From Cyanoderma ruficeps (taxonomy: Eukaryota; Chordata; Aves; Passeriformes; Timaliidae): DNA of 64,000 nt. Positions 1 to 12,928 of this stretch are shown here, piece by piece (positions within the stretch are counted from its first letter, which is position 1; each line of letters begins with the position of its first letter). The DNA lies in assembly GCA_008694505.1 (NCBI GenBank), contig VZDJ01000046.1, forward strand, positions 1,686,648-1,750,647. The letters run 5' to 3'. Below the pieces are notes generated by a model. That model ran no database searches. It saw only the letters and a list, made by a program, of their open reading frames with translations, and had not been told where the DNA came from. The position numbers and the translations under genes were made by a program.

Positions 1-289
1 ATTCACATTTCTAACAACATTAATTTTCTGGTTCGTAGGAGCACACAAGCCTTTTATTAACATACATTTCTATATTTGAGCCCTAACTAATGTACTGAAG
101 AAAGCTCCAGTACAACATTTGTCTGTACAGGCTTTTAGGCTTGATTAATCAACTCAATTTTCACTAATAAGTTAAGATACCAGGAAGTTAATTAGATTTA
201 CATTGAACATCATGTCCTGAATTACAACAAAAAGTCAAAGTTCATCTATTGAGTGTTGGGATAAAATGAACATATGGACAATTATATTT

Positions 290-610
290 GTGGGTGTATG
301 GATAGATTTTTGTATTTCTATGTAATTATTTAAATATACGTATTGATATAAATATGTAAAATATGTCTGTATATATACGTAAATATAGAAACACATATTA
401 ATATAATATAATATAATATAATNNNNNNNNNNNATTATATATTATATATTATATATTATATATTTAATTTCCATATTATATATTATGTTTTATGTTTTGT
501 ATATGTTGTATATTTAAATATTATGTATACACACAGATATTTTCTATCTCTATAAACAGATTTATATATATATAAAATATATATATACAGAAACAAATAT
601 ATTTATATAT
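290..610. repeat. AT-rich low-complexity region with an 11-base gap
   Basis: TATA/ATAATATA runs flank unresolved bases at 423-433. Confidence 0.9.
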
Positions 611-1271
611 GTATAAAAGGACATGAGGGAACATGTAGCCACCACATGCCTTGAAATTCCTGCATACTGCTGCTGCTGCCCTGCTCTCAGAGCAAGTTTC
701 TGTATCCTGCAGCAAAAGATGGATATTTACTTGACAGAAATCCACCAATCCAGAAATTGGTGCTGTTTCCTCAGGTCTGAGAATGAAATGGAGTTCAAGT
801 GGATTTGTTTTGTGCACAACATTAAACATGTTCACACAGAGAGAAACAAGACCTGACCTTGCATCTAAAGGGTTGTAAGGAATCTCTCATCTTTCAAAAT
901 ATTACCTCAAAACATTGTTTTTCTGGGTTAAATTTTCACCTTAGTGCCTTTGAGGCTCTAGAAAGACCTCAGTAAATTTACTCTGCTGTCAGTGATGGAG
1001 TGGACAGGACTACAGGACCCCTCACAGGGTGGGCTTTCCCACAAACCTTCCTTGTTTTCCTACTCTTAGGACACAAACAATGAGAAATCGGTGTGTTCGA
1101 CTTCACTGATGAAGAAGAGAAAGGCCATTTGTATGATTACACAGTGATCTAAAGAAATGCATTGCTCTCTCAGAAATGAAGAATAACTAAAATATGATTT
1201 TCATCTGCATTTTCACTGGGAACACATTTTTCAGGGGTTTAATTCAAGGGTTACGTTTATAAAGGACTTTT

Positions 1272-1562
1272 GAGAAGAGCACATAGTGACACAATGAGGA
1301 GGAACAGCTTTAAACTGAAAGTGGGCAGGTTTAGGTCAGGTATTAGGAAGAAATTCTGGACTCAAAGACTGAGGAGGGCCTGGGACAGGGTGCCCAGAGA
1401 AGCTGAGGCTCCCCTGGATCCCTGGAAGTGTCCAAGGCCAGGTTGGACAGGGCTTGGAGCAACTTGGGATAGTGGAAGGTGTCCCTCCATGGCAGTGGGT
1501 AGCACTAGATGAGCTTTAAGATCTTTTCCAATCCAAACCATTCTATAATTCTATTATTCTAC
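1272..1562 (+). mobile_element. CR1 LINE 3' end
   Basis: Plus CR1 fragment from the GTGACA...GGAACAGCTTTAAACTGAAAG segment to a tail of ATTCTATAATTCTATT octamers. 5'-truncated, as is usual for CR1. Confidence 0.92.
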
Positions 1563-3098
1563 GATAACAATATCTCAAATATCATGATTTTATGACTTAT
1601 TTGAATAACCCCTGTGCTTCTCATATGTAGTTGAGCCCAAACTATGGAAATATGGACACGACAGCAGATAAACAGTGCCTTAGAACAGCACTTATTAAAT
1701 CAATAATTGCTCTTATCAGTCAATAAACTCCTAAGGAAGCTGCTGTAATTCTCGAGACAGGATGGTTTATCCAGTGTATTGACAGGTTGTGTTATTTTCT
1801 GTTTGACCAGACTTAAGTAAGTGTCACTTTTTGGGAAGCAAATCTACAATTAATGCTTTAATTGACATTGTTAATTAGATGTTATTTGCAGCACTGCTTA
1901 GAGATCCTAGAGAAGATCTATCAGAATGCTGAGTTACCAGTGCCAAAGACCAAGTACAGAAAATACTCCTTATTTGTGTTTTCTGCAGGAAGAAGTAAAA
2001 GAGGGAGGAAAAAAATCCAAGGACTTGCCAATGGCTCCCCATAGAGTTGGTGGCAGAGACCCAGACCTTTCCTGCCCTTTTCTTGCACATTTATTAGACT
2101 TTCCTCTTTGATTTTTATTTACCGAGACCCAGAACTCATAATTCACCCCTCACTATGCAACAGCTGATGAGAAACTCGACGACAGCAATTGCTCCTGATT
2201 TAAAGTGGACAGGGATGGGGGAGCTGAAGCCAAGAACCAGCTTGGGCACCATGAGCCTCAGAGCCTTTTAGATCTCCTCCTTGGTGCCAAATCTGTGCTG
2301 GCTGCTCTCCACCTCCCTGGCCTCCTGTGCCTTTGTTTATCTGAACACAACTTGCGTTTAACCCTTTTGTTCCAGCGTTTGTCCCTTATTAGTGGCGGGG
2401 CAGGAGGGGATGAAAGGCTTCCAAACCTGTTTGGTCCTGATCTGGCTTGCCCACGCTTCTCCCCTAGTCCTGTTGTTTTCAGCTCACTATTGTGGGTTGG
2501 AGGGCTGCTCCACAAAGGTAATTCTCCAAAAGGTTTTGGGTTTTGACAGCATTAAAATCAACGTGCAAAGCCTACACTGTTTTTACTGCACGTTGTGTCC
2601 CTACAGAAAGTGCAGTGACTGGGGCAGGGAGAGGCTGCAGAAAACATTTACAGCCCCCTGTTATCCTGCTGTCCAGCTATGTGGATTACGAGCTGGCCAG
2701 GCAGGAGTTTAATTTTTTCTTTCCTGTTTTATATAGCACCGATTGGAAGTTTTACATTCCATTTCTAAACGTGAAATAAACCAGCGATCTCTCGCTCCTG
2801 ACTTGGTGGCATCCACCACGCTGAGCCTCCTCTCTGCCTTCCCCACGGCTGCCTGCTGCTCTCCTGTTCCAGCAATCTGTTCAGCCGGCTGGCAGAGCCA
2901 CAGTCAGGAGCAGCAGGCTACTTATCAGCTTTTCTGCAGCTCTCTGAGCTCCCCACACGGGTTCTGGTTCCATCCCCTGCCCGCTGCTTCCCTAGAAGGG
3001 CTATCAGCCCTCTGCCGGGTTCTGTGCCTGCACACACATGATCCCCTCCACACATTATCCAACCATCCCAGATCCTTTGTTATGGCTCTTTGTGTTTT

Positions 3099-3267
3099 CC
3101 AGAGCAGCTGTGGCTGCCTCTGGATCCCTCGAAGTGTCCACTGCCAGGCTGGATGAGGCTTGGAGCAGCCTGGGATAGAGGAAGGTGTCCCTGCCCATGG
3201 CAAGGGGTAGGAATTGAATGATCTTTCAGGTCATTTGCAACTGAAACCATTCTGTGATTCCATAATT
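3099..3267 (+). mobile_element. CR1 LINE 3' end, short
   Basis: Plus CR1 fragment beginning AGAGCAGCTGTGGCTGCC and ending at CCATTCTGTGATTCC. Confidence 0.9.
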
Positions 3268-3494
3268 GTTTGATTAATCCAAGATTAGCTGCTTGGATTT
3301 TACAGTCTCCTTATCAGGATCTGTAGGAAGTAGCAGGCAGGGAAGGTCACTGAGTTCATGGCCTTACAGGTTCACACACCTTTCCCTGTGTCAGGTGCTT
3401 CCCAAAACTCTTTCCAGGGGTTTGGGTCTCTCCAGCCTCGTGCCCCATAGCCAATAATCTAAACTACAGATTAAAAGTCATTTATACAAGAGCA

Positions 3495-3784
3495 GCAGGT
3501 GACAAGACAAGGGGGAATGGAATTTCAACTGACAGAGAGCAGGGCTAAATGGGATATTAGGAAGAAATTCTCTCCTGTGAAGGTGGGGAGGCCCTGGCAC
3601 AGGGTGGCCAGAGAAGCTGTGGCTGCCCCTGGATCCCTGGATGAGTCCAAGGCCATGTTGGACAGGGCTTGGAGCACCCTGGGTTAGTGGAAGATGTCCC
3701 TGCCAGTGACAGGGTGTGAAACTGAGAAGACTTTGAGGGTCCCATCCAACACAAACCATTCTGGGATTCTGTAATTCTGTAATT
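3495..3784 (+). mobile_element. CR1 LINE 3' end
   Basis: Plus CR1 fragment from GTGACAAGACAAGGGGGAATG to ATTCTGGGATTCTGTAATTC. Confidence 0.92.
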
Positions 3785-6700
3785 TACTGTACATCTCCAT
3801 TTGCCCTGACAAAGGGATTTGTGAACATAATGCTCACACAGAGACGGTACAGAATGAAGTGGTGTTCATTTTATTTAGAAAACAAGAAAACTGGGGCAGA
3901 GGATAATCAAGGGTAAGATTAGGAAGCCTTTTCCATGTTTGTATGTTTGAATAAGAGCTGCTGCCTAAGGACATCTGAGTAACCGATCCTGTGGGGCAAA
4001 CTCATTCCATCCAGTTTATCCACATGAGATAAGTTCACCTGCTTTTTTAAGTCTTCTCCCATAAGGGGCAGAGAGACTGGAATTTCCAGAAGGTGATTGG
4101 GTTTAGATACCTGTCCTCTCCTACCACGAGAGGAACAAGCTTCTGCAAAGTCTTTGTAACCCAGGTTTGTGGAAGACATTGCAGTAAAGGCAGGGACAGA
4201 CTGATATATAATTAATTTCTTCCTATATCCCAGTTTACCTTCAGGCCACAAGGATAAGATCCAGTGAATCATGTCTGGAAGTCATGGGAGAATTCCAGTG
4301 AGGTCCCATAGGGAGAACAGAAAGGTCAGAGCACACAGCGCTGGCTAAGGTAGGACTGATGCACAGATATGATCAATATCATTTAAAGGAAATCATGGCT
4401 TTATTCTTTTCTTCCTCTTTCCTGTTAAAGGATGTGAAACTAGAAGTGGACTGAGGTCACCATAGCAACTAAGCATCATCTAAACGTTGTGTGAGTCCTT
4501 CCTTTGAGTCTGGCTGTCACAGGAGCATCCATCAGAGAGCGGGATCAATGCAATTACTATTGAAGGGTCTCCTAGCTCTGAAGAGGGCAGGGATCATATC
4601 TGAGAGAAAAACAAAAGTTTTTCCAACAAGAACCATGAAAAAATTGGAAATGTTGCCCAATGGAGACCATCAGTTCTGAAATAACTCCTAGAGAAGAAAG
4701 CAAATTAAATGCTTTGCTCACAGGTAAGAATGAACGTGTGCCCACCACACCTAAACTCCTGCCATCACCTGGAACTCTTTTCCCAATCATTTGGGTCAAG
4801 AGGAGAAACATGAACAGAGCAAAGACCATTCGGAAAGGTTGAAGGGTCTGCTCATGTTGCCCCTACACTGATACCTCAACCTATTGCACTCCAAGTGTTC
4901 TCCAAACCACTCTCAGCAGCTCTCAGCATCTTCCACCTTTGCATTCTTCCCAAAGATGCAGGATTTTTTTTTTTTTCTCCAAGGCCAAATTAGCTCTCAG
5001 GTCATTGACAAAGTTCTTGAGCTGTGTTGCAGCTTTCCCCTGACCACTGCAGGATGTCCTCCTGTAGAGGACCAAGGACTTGATCTTGAGCTGAAACGCT
5101 CTTGCTCATGCCGCATGTTTGAGTATCAGAGGCACAGAGCCTTATGTCCCCATAATTTGGTGGGAAAGGCCATAAAATGTCTTTTTTTCTGCTAGAAAAC
5201 ATCTGAGAAGCCCCAGCTACTTGATTAGAAATGTAGATCCAGTTACTGTTCTTTGATGAGAGCATTTTCCTCCCATTTTCTCGGCACTGCAGATGGACTT
5301 TGTGATGCTGTGACCATGGAGGCTTATCTATAGCTTCTCCTCCTCTCTTTGGAAAAACTGGAAAAATCCCATGGCTTTACTGCCTGTGCAAAGCCCAGGG
5401 ATGAAAACCAGCTGGAAATTGCTTGTTATCTATCAAGTGCCATTTTATATATACTTTTTTTTTTCTTTCTCATTTTTTAAATTTTTCTTTAATGGTTTAT
5501 ATATGAAATAGAAACCTTTGCACTGAACTCAATTGTGAGTGCTATGTAGGATCTTATATAAAATTAAGGATGAAACAAAGGTTTCAGAGTCCTCCCATCT
5601 TTCCCAACAGTCCTGGTTGCTTCAATAAATAAATATAAATAAGCTCCAATGGCTCATTATTATTCCCATGATGAGAATGCTGGGATGGGTCATACATGTT
5701 TTCCAGAGAAAACTTGGTTACAGGGCTTTCCCTCCCTGTTTCCAAGAAGTATGTTGGAATATTCATCCAGGCAAAACATCCTTGAAGAGAAATCTGTGCC
5801 TTTGCATTGATCTTTTGCCTTTTTGACAGGCAAATGAAATTTCCAATTTCACTCTGCTGCAATGCTGACCTTAATTTCAGTACTAGCAACAAAACCCTTC
5901 ATCTTTTACCTCAGTAGAAAATAAGCACACAACCTTCCAGGGATATTCGGGTGTTTAGGAGACCCTGATCTTTACCAGTCACCTTTTCTTCCTGTCTAAA
6001 CAAAAAAACTATCAATATATAACCCAAACTAAAAGAAACTGTGGCTTGCAAATGTTTGCAACAGCTTTCACTTTGCAAAGTCAATGACTTATTGTCTTTT
6101 CACCCAGTTTGGTGGTTTTGTACCGTTTTTCCACGCTAGCTTTTAAAGGCTTTACCAGGACTGTCCCCCCAGAAAGGACACAAAAGCCTCTCCACATTCG
6201 AAGACGGAGCATCACTTCCCCTCTCATTAACTCTTCCCTTGTCATCTTATTCTAATTGTTTAGGCATAACATCTAAACTCAGGCACAGACTGCTTCCCAA
6301 ATCCAATTAACCCTGTGTTCATAAATCCCACCGTCCACCCATGGAATCTCTAGTGCAGCACTTATGAGGCTTGGGGTTCTCACAGAATCAATTAATCAAT
6401 TAATTAGTGCAACAAAGTACTTGAGTGTTTCCCTGTGTTTTAAATGGGATCAGTGACAAGACTATTTCCAATTTCTTGGGATAATGGAGCTCGTTGCCTG
6501 AGCACCGATTGTGTTCAACCAAGAGAAGCAAAAAGCCAAGGAGTTTGGTTCTGAAACGTGAGCATAGGATGCAATTCCCTCTAAACTCTCTAATACCTGA
6601 TTACATCCTTTATTCCACTGGATTTTAATTAGGAACCCTTAACCCTGATACCAACATAGGATAGGTTTTATGCCTTTGGTAAAAATTAGGAGAATTTTCT

Positions 6701-8641
6701 CTGTTGTACGTGATGAACCTTGTTTTGTGGTAAATGCAGCAAGGAATGTCCTAAACAGACCATCAGATAATCTCCCTGAATTGCTGGAAGATTCAGTAAG
6801 TGCTGCTCGTATTTATTATTTGGATTTGTGAATGAAAGCGTTTTCCAAATGTGGAGCATATGCTCAGAAACTGTCTATTATAGTTTGTGCTATTTTTTAC
6901 TGCAAATCAAAGGTCTGAAAATATGTTCATTTCTGATCTGGTTATTGGGTTTCATTCTGTGGTCCATTTGGGTGTGTGTTTATAGGTTCCAGAATATTTC
7001 AACTGTATAGCGCAAAGCAGAAAAAAACAAGAGATTTTGCTTCTGTAGATTTCCATTGCCAAGCAGTATCACCTCTGGGTAAAAGAAGGGGGGAAAAAAA
7101 CCACAAATAAGAGAAAATTCTCCAACTGGGAGTGCAGATCACTGTGTTAGGGCCATCTCTGGGTCTTGCTGTGTCCTACTGAATGGTAACATCACAGCTT
7201 GACGTGGTTTTCTTCTTTTTACCTCAGCAAAGAAGCTTTGGAAGGCTTTAAATACGTCCTGCTGTGGAGAGGGTGTTCCTGGAGCCAGTGCTGGGAAGGC
7301 ACTGGAGAAACAGTAACATACAACAGAGAGGTCACGGAAGCACCAGCTCCTGGTTGAAAACAATGATTGATAGATATCAACCAAAGAAATCCATGTGGAA
7401 GAGGAAAAATAAATAATTTTTGGGAGCTATCTAGAAGGATAGACACTGGAATCCCTAATTTACAAGATGAGAAAAGACTCAGGAACTAGTAAGATTTTTT
7501 CCATTGGAGGAAAGGAATCTCCAGTGGAGAGATTTTGAGAACTTTCGTTCACAGTCTGCATCTGAAAGGAATGAAATATTCCGGTGATTTTGGGGGATCA
7601 GAGAGGTGAAATGAAATGTTAGAAGGCAGAGTCACCAAGCACACAAAATTCCACTTTGAGCCTCCTGCACGATGTTGACAGTAGCTCAAATGTTACTCCT
7701 TGGTTCTACTGCAGTGAGGGTTAAAGCAGAGCAGATTAAAACCAGCAACAGCTGGTATTTTTAGCTAAATAACCAGCTAATTTTTCCAAAAAGCATCCCT
7801 CCAGATGACAGCTTAATTAGTTAATTTTTCTCTTCTAGTCTCTTTTATTTTTTTCCCATTTTACACCACATGGAAATCAGACAACCAAGTACAGGCAGCC
7901 AGATTCCTTTCTGAAATTCATAAAACCAGCAGTGGTTTCATTCACCTCCAGACAAGCATTTGAGAGGGGTCAGACAAAGGATCTTCTACAAGTGCCCATT
8001 GATTTCTATTCACTGAACCAGAAATCCGTGTGATCATTCAGAAATTCACATAAAAAATTAAAGCCAAATGAGGTATTTTCCACCCACTCTTTAAGATTAG
8101 CACACCCCATGATTTCCCTGTGATTACGTTGTACTTTGAGGTGCTTCAGAGCACAAAACTTTGCAAAAGTATAATTTAAAGTTATTGCTGCATTTGTAAG
8201 AATTATCTATGTCCATATAAAAATGTTGCTGTACTAGGAATGATTTTGCTATTAATAAAAATTAGTGTCCATGCCCAGCCTAGCTCCATATTCTAGAAAC
8301 AGAGCAGCAGCCAGAGGACACTGTAACAATCCCTAAAATGTGATTATCCATGTCTTAGAAACATCATAATTCTCTAATAACCCGTTATTTAGGGAACCAT
8401 CATGAAATGTGACTTTTTTCATTAAACCCTCATTGAACAAATACACTTGGCTAATTAAAATCAGCAGCAAGGATGGCAAAGCTGGTGCTGATTCACCCCA
8501 GAGAGTGCTTTGGGATGTTGGCAATTCCACCTTGGGGTCAGCAGTGCATCCCCAGCCACATCTGCTGAGATTTCCAGCCACTCCAGGTCTCCTAAGTTGT
8601 AGTGTAGAATGTGCACAAAGTATTTTATCACCATCTTCATG

Positions 8642-9068
8642 AGCTGTTGAATCCAATTGCTGGAGCAGTGTTTCCCAGACTCCTTCCCCCTGGGCTATCC
8701 TCTGTTAATGTCCCATCAGAGGCCTTGCTGTATGACTGTAGATAACTGCCTCCGGGATTATCTCTCCCTAATGGGCCATCAAGGACTCCCTGTATCATCA
8801 TCCCATTGTGAGATGCTCCACCCAGGGGGAGGAACCAAGCATTCTCACCTGGGTATAATCTGGGATTTGGGGAGAGTACAGGCAGCCCTTACCCACTGGA
8901 TTCCCAGAGGACCAGAGCTACCAGACCATTCTATGGGATCACTGCTTCAGGAAGACCACCTCATCTGGACTGCTTCCATTGCCCTGCTCAGGTTGTATTC
9001 TGACTCTGTCAGAATTGTATTATTCTGTATTATTGAATAAAATTGTATTCTTTTGTATTATCGCATTT
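8642..9068 (+). mobile_element. Probable ERVL-like solo LTR
   Basis: A TATA-like GGGTATAATCTGGG lies near 8853-8867. A GC-richer leader follows, then AATAAA at 9036-9041 and the end TTGTATTATCGCA near 9066. The composition and order resemble avian ERVL-type LTRs that I recall. The 5' boundary is uncertain (perhaps TGTTAATG near 8703). It runs straight into the TTTTA array. Confidence 0.55.
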
Positions 9069-9163
9069 ATTTTGTTTTGTTTTATTTTATTTTATTTTAT
9101 TTTATTTTATTTTATTTTATTTTATTTTATTTTATTTTATTTTATTTTATTTTATTTTATTTT
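9069..9163 (+). repeat. (TTTTA)n microsatellite
   Basis: TTTTG units give way to about 17 uninterrupted TTTTA units, ending at a single ambiguous base (9164). Confidence 0.97.
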
Positions 9164-9399
9164 NAGGTTAAATATTTATTTGTTTATCTAATGAATTATG
9201 AATCTTGGATTTATTCCTAGTGAACAGATGTCCAAAAACCCCTCAAACCCAGCCCTACATGAGGTAACAGCTGTCGCTTTTATTTGGGATCCCGTGAGGA
9301 GGTAAAGGAAGGTGATACGTGTTTCCACTGGATGGAATATTCCTCCCTTAGGGTCATGCTGTCACAACCTGAGAAAATTATTTAAAAATGTTATTACAG

Positions 9400-9865
9400 C
9401 CCTTTGTTTTATACAGGTAAAATAAATACAGCTAGCAATGAATAAATAGAGCTTATATATATGTGTGTGTATGTATATATATATATATTTAATTGCTCCT
9501 CTAAAGGCTCTATTATTTTTGTTGAAAGAAATTCTTTTTAATGCAATTTATTATTTTTTTAAATAATTTTAAATAAAAAGTGAAGTAAAACTAGTAAAAA
9601 AAGTAAAAAAAGTAAATAAAAAGTTTTAAAAATACTTTAAATAAGTAAATTCTTTATTTAAATAAATAGAAATTGTAAATATATAAAATATAATAAAAAT
9701 CCCGATTTCATTTAAATATATAAAATGTTTTGTTTAAGTATAAAAATAAATATAATAAAAATCTAATTATTTTATTATTTTATTCAGATAAATAAAGTTA
9801 ATAATAAATTTATATTTAATGATAAAATAATAATAAATTAATAAATAATCTAATCTTCTATTTAA
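9400..9865. repeat. AT-rich low-complexity region
   Basis: TATATGTGTGTGTATG at its start, then AAATAAA/TAATAAA-rich sequence. Confidence 0.85.
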
Positions 9866-10810
9866 AAGTTTTTTCCATTAACAGGTGACCATTTACTTAA
9901 GACCTGGAACGAGGCAAATAGAGTTCATCTTGTTTCTGATGTGGGTCATGGGTTAAGTGACATTGGTGATGGCTGTGCCTGAACATGCTGGACTGGATGT
10001 GGATTGGATGTGTTAAAAGTGAGGATTTCAGAGTTCCTGGAGCTGTGTATGAAATTCTATCTCCTAAAAGTGGTGTCTGTGTGTGGCGATGCAAAAAAAA
10101 GCAGATTTTGGAGTCAAGGCTGTAAATGAATAATTAACTGGTAAAATAAACTTGGGGAAAAAGGGTCCCGGGGGATAGTGACAAGCTTGTTCCTCAAAGG
10201 ACAGTGCTAATTAAGGGATCTGCAGTGGGTGCTGGCTGCTGGCAGCAAATGGACCAATTTGTGTTAATTACCAGTGCAGGGACAGAACGATGTTTATGTC
10301 TCATTTCCACAGACCACAAAAGAAGTGTGATGGCACTTCTGGCTCTCCCCAGAAATCTTTAATTCCTCCCTGAACCCTCAGCATGAGAGCTCCTCACTGC
10401 TCACCTCAAGCCTATGTTCTTCTTCAGCACAAGCAGAACCTGCTCTACATTTTAATTATTTGCTAAATTAGATTACAACTGTGTTACCCAAGACTCAAAC
10501 ACAGACTTGGGTCCCCACTGAATTCAGTGAGACCCAGGGGCAGAGTATTCCCTCTAGCAGTTAAAAATTTGTGGTATTTTCATATTCTGTAGTCTATGAA
10601 GCATTTTTTTTCACACCTTCCCTCCCGCCCCATGCACATTCACATTTCTACACACAAATATTCTGCTTTTCTGCAATTTATTTATAGCTGGAGCCCAGCT
10701 GTAGAGTTTTTGATGTCTCTTTATCCTGAAGATCTAAGTGAGGTTTTACACTTGTGCTGGCCATGAGGTTTTACCAGGCAGAGGTGAAGAACAAGGAGAA
10801 AATACTTTAC

Positions 10811-10918
10811 CATCTTCAGAGATGATAAATCTGAACAGTGCAGGACACTTGACAAAGACAATTTCTCCCACACTTGCAGGTTTCCAGCATGTGATATTGT
10901 CCCACATTCCTGGGCAAC
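10811..10918 (-). CDS. ADCYAP1R1: ADCYAP1R1 (PACAP receptor PAC1) coding exon, hormone-receptor domain core
   Basis: This exon encodes the core of the class B1 hormone-receptor domain. On the minus strand the acceptor is a long pyrimidine tract ending TCTTCCACAG at 10919-10920, and the donor is GATG|GTAAAG with intron GT at 10809-10810. Its 108 bp run from phase 1 to phase 1. With the last base of the upstream exon it reads [14 protein letters not shown], then VGE-V-V-CP-LFR, ending SEDG. The WDN-TCW signature is the family hallmark. Three cysteines, the conserved Asp and Trp residues and an Asn-Ile-Thr sequon are intact, with no stop or frameshift. [14 protein letters not shown] matches PAC1 as I remember it; VIP and secretin receptors differ at several of these positions. 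The remaining ectodomain cysteines lie in the next exons, which I did not find between 1 and 10808. The C-terminal residues of the exon differ from the mammalian sequence I recall. Confidence 0.9.
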
Positions 10919-11256
10919 CTGTGGAAGAGAAGGAGGGATAAAATGCATTAGTGGTGGAAATCCATCCCTTTCCCCACACTGTTATTGTGGTTGGTTCTTC
11001 CTTCTAGAAATAAAAATATTCTTGTTTAGAATAGTAAACAGTGCCAATTTTTCTGGGGAAAAAAAAGGTATTTTTCATTCATAGGAATAGCATAAAACCC
11101 TTAGTGGCGTCACACAGTAATGGGCAGACTCTACTCTCCCAGAAGATGACATTCCTTAGTCCCAATTAAATAATTCCAACATGCCAGAAACAAATTTTCC
11201 CTTGAGTATGAAATCTGCTGCCATTTAGTTATCATTCAGAAGTGCTGGGTTAATTG

Positions 11257-11295
11257 AAAAAAAAAACAAAAAACAAACCACAACAAAACAAAAAC
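11257..11295 (+). repeat. A/C-rich tract
   Basis: Nearly pure A and C (CAAAA/CAAC units). Confidence 0.9.
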
Positions 11296-12837
11296 TACGG
11301 ATCATATCTTTGATTAAATGCTATGAATTTCTGTGGGGTTTAATCCTTGTAAATGTTTGGGAACTCGCTCATTTTGGAATTTGCCTGAAAACGGAAAAGC
11401 AGTTTCTGCTTCATCCTGCAGCCATTTCTGTGGATATGTGAGACGAACTCACTCTTCCATCCTGCTTATTTTCTAAAAAACTGTCCTTCCTCACCAAAGA
11501 AATGTCCTAACATCATTTATTATTTTTACTGCAGTCTTTGCTCTGGAGAACATAAACTCACAATGTCAAAAGAGGATTTTTTTGACCTCTAATGATTTCA
11601 TGCATAAGCTAAAAATAGATTCAGGTCTTTAATAACACTTTGAAGATGAGGCTTCACGTAACAAACTTCGAAGCAAAGGTCTGAGGTAAAAAATCCCAAT
11701 TTCCTGCTACATGAATGCGGGAAGAGGAGGTGATGGGACTGTGGGTGGGAGCTGTCTTCTCTTGGGATATAAGAAAAATTAATTTAAAATTTATTGTAAA
11801 TACAGTAAATGAATCCAGCTCCTGCTTCTTTCTGGTCTCTGTGCCAGAGGTGTGAAAAACTGGCTTTCAAGAAGAATAAATGTTCCTGTAATTCTGCAAA
11901 CCACCATCTTACCAGCTCACAAACCTAGAAGGCTTATCCAGGGTACACAAAAAACCCAGAGCAATCTCTCAAATTTTCTACTAATTATAAAAAAAGAAAA
12001 AAATTACTTAGAGAGTGAATCTCAAATGAAAACTATCTTTTGCCTCAGCAGGAAAAGAAAGAAAACCCAAACTGAAATATTTCCACTGCTTATTTGCGTT
12101 TGATGTTGAGATTGAGCAAATAACTCTATCAACTGAAAAAGAGCCTCCAGCTTCATGATTTCCTACGAGGTTTTCTGTCAAAATTCTCTCCCTTTCACTG
12201 CGTGCCAAGGGAAATAAAACCTTCAGGAAAAGCAGATAATACTTCCAAGTGTTACTTTCTGCCTGGCACGAGTCCAGTGCAACGAGATGTGGGTGATGGA
12301 CTTGTAAAAGCTGTGTGGGCTCCATCAGCTCTGGCCATAGGAGCAGATCCCCATCAGTGGAGGAAGAGTTCTGTTCTCAGGACAGGAACTGGTGCATTTT
12401 TATTTATTTTATTTTTTTCCATCAGCTAAAGTGGTAGCAAATCCAGTCCTGTGCTTTCTCACAAAAAATACAAGGCTGAGAGTACCAGGTGTGGTGAGCA
12501 GAGCAATTCTGTGTGAGCTGGTGTTTGAAATATTAGGTCAGGGTCAAACAATGTTGTTGTGATGTTCGACATCATAATAACAAGACCCACCAGACCCACC
12601 AAAACACAAAATTGTGGCAAAAATTCTCATTAAATCATCACAGGAGCTGGGGAAAAAAAAAAAAAAAGAAATCCTTTACATTTGCTCCTCTACCTCTCTT
12701 CTCCCACTCCTACCCCAGATGGTTTCCTCTGCCAGATGAGGATCTCATCCCATGAATGCTGTAATGCACTAGAATATTTCTAAAAGTCTAAAAGGTTTGA
12801 AAGGTTTGGAATCTCTCAGCACACAATGGGGACATTG

Positions 12838-12928
12838 GGATGACCTGTGCAGGGCCAGAAGTTGGACTCCATGATCCTTGTGGGCTCCTTCCAGCTCAGG
12901 ATATTCTGATTTTATAATTTTGTGATCC
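12838..12928 (+). mobile_element. CR1 LINE tail, degraded
   Basis: Contains GTTGGACTCCATGATCC and CCTTCCAGCTCAGGATATTC followed by decayed octamers. It belongs to the subfamily also seen at 28266 and 52953. Confidence 0.7.

Larger units (their letters stand above)
1..10810 (-). other. ADCYAP1R1: Downstream ADCYAP1R1 intron, part (at least 10.8 kb)
   Basis: This is the region 3' of the second exon on the gene's strand. It contains three CR1 fragments (1272-3784), an LTR-like element with a TTTTA array (8642-9163) and AT-rich low-complexity sequence. About 3800-8640 appears to be unique sequence with no recognisable exon. I looked for the next PAC1 ectodomain exon (an NCT-DGW type motif on the minus strand) and did not find it, so it probably lies left of position 1. 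Confidence 0.65.

Noticed and set aside
4660..4722. Possible plus-strand exon ending ACAG|GTAAGA
   Set aside because: Strong donor but no supporting acceptor, no homology and no partner exon.
5002..5265. Minus-strand frame with WPFPPNYGD, examined as the next PAC1 ectodomain exon
   Set aside because: Lacks the NCT-DGW and terminal cysteine pattern and has no proper acceptor.
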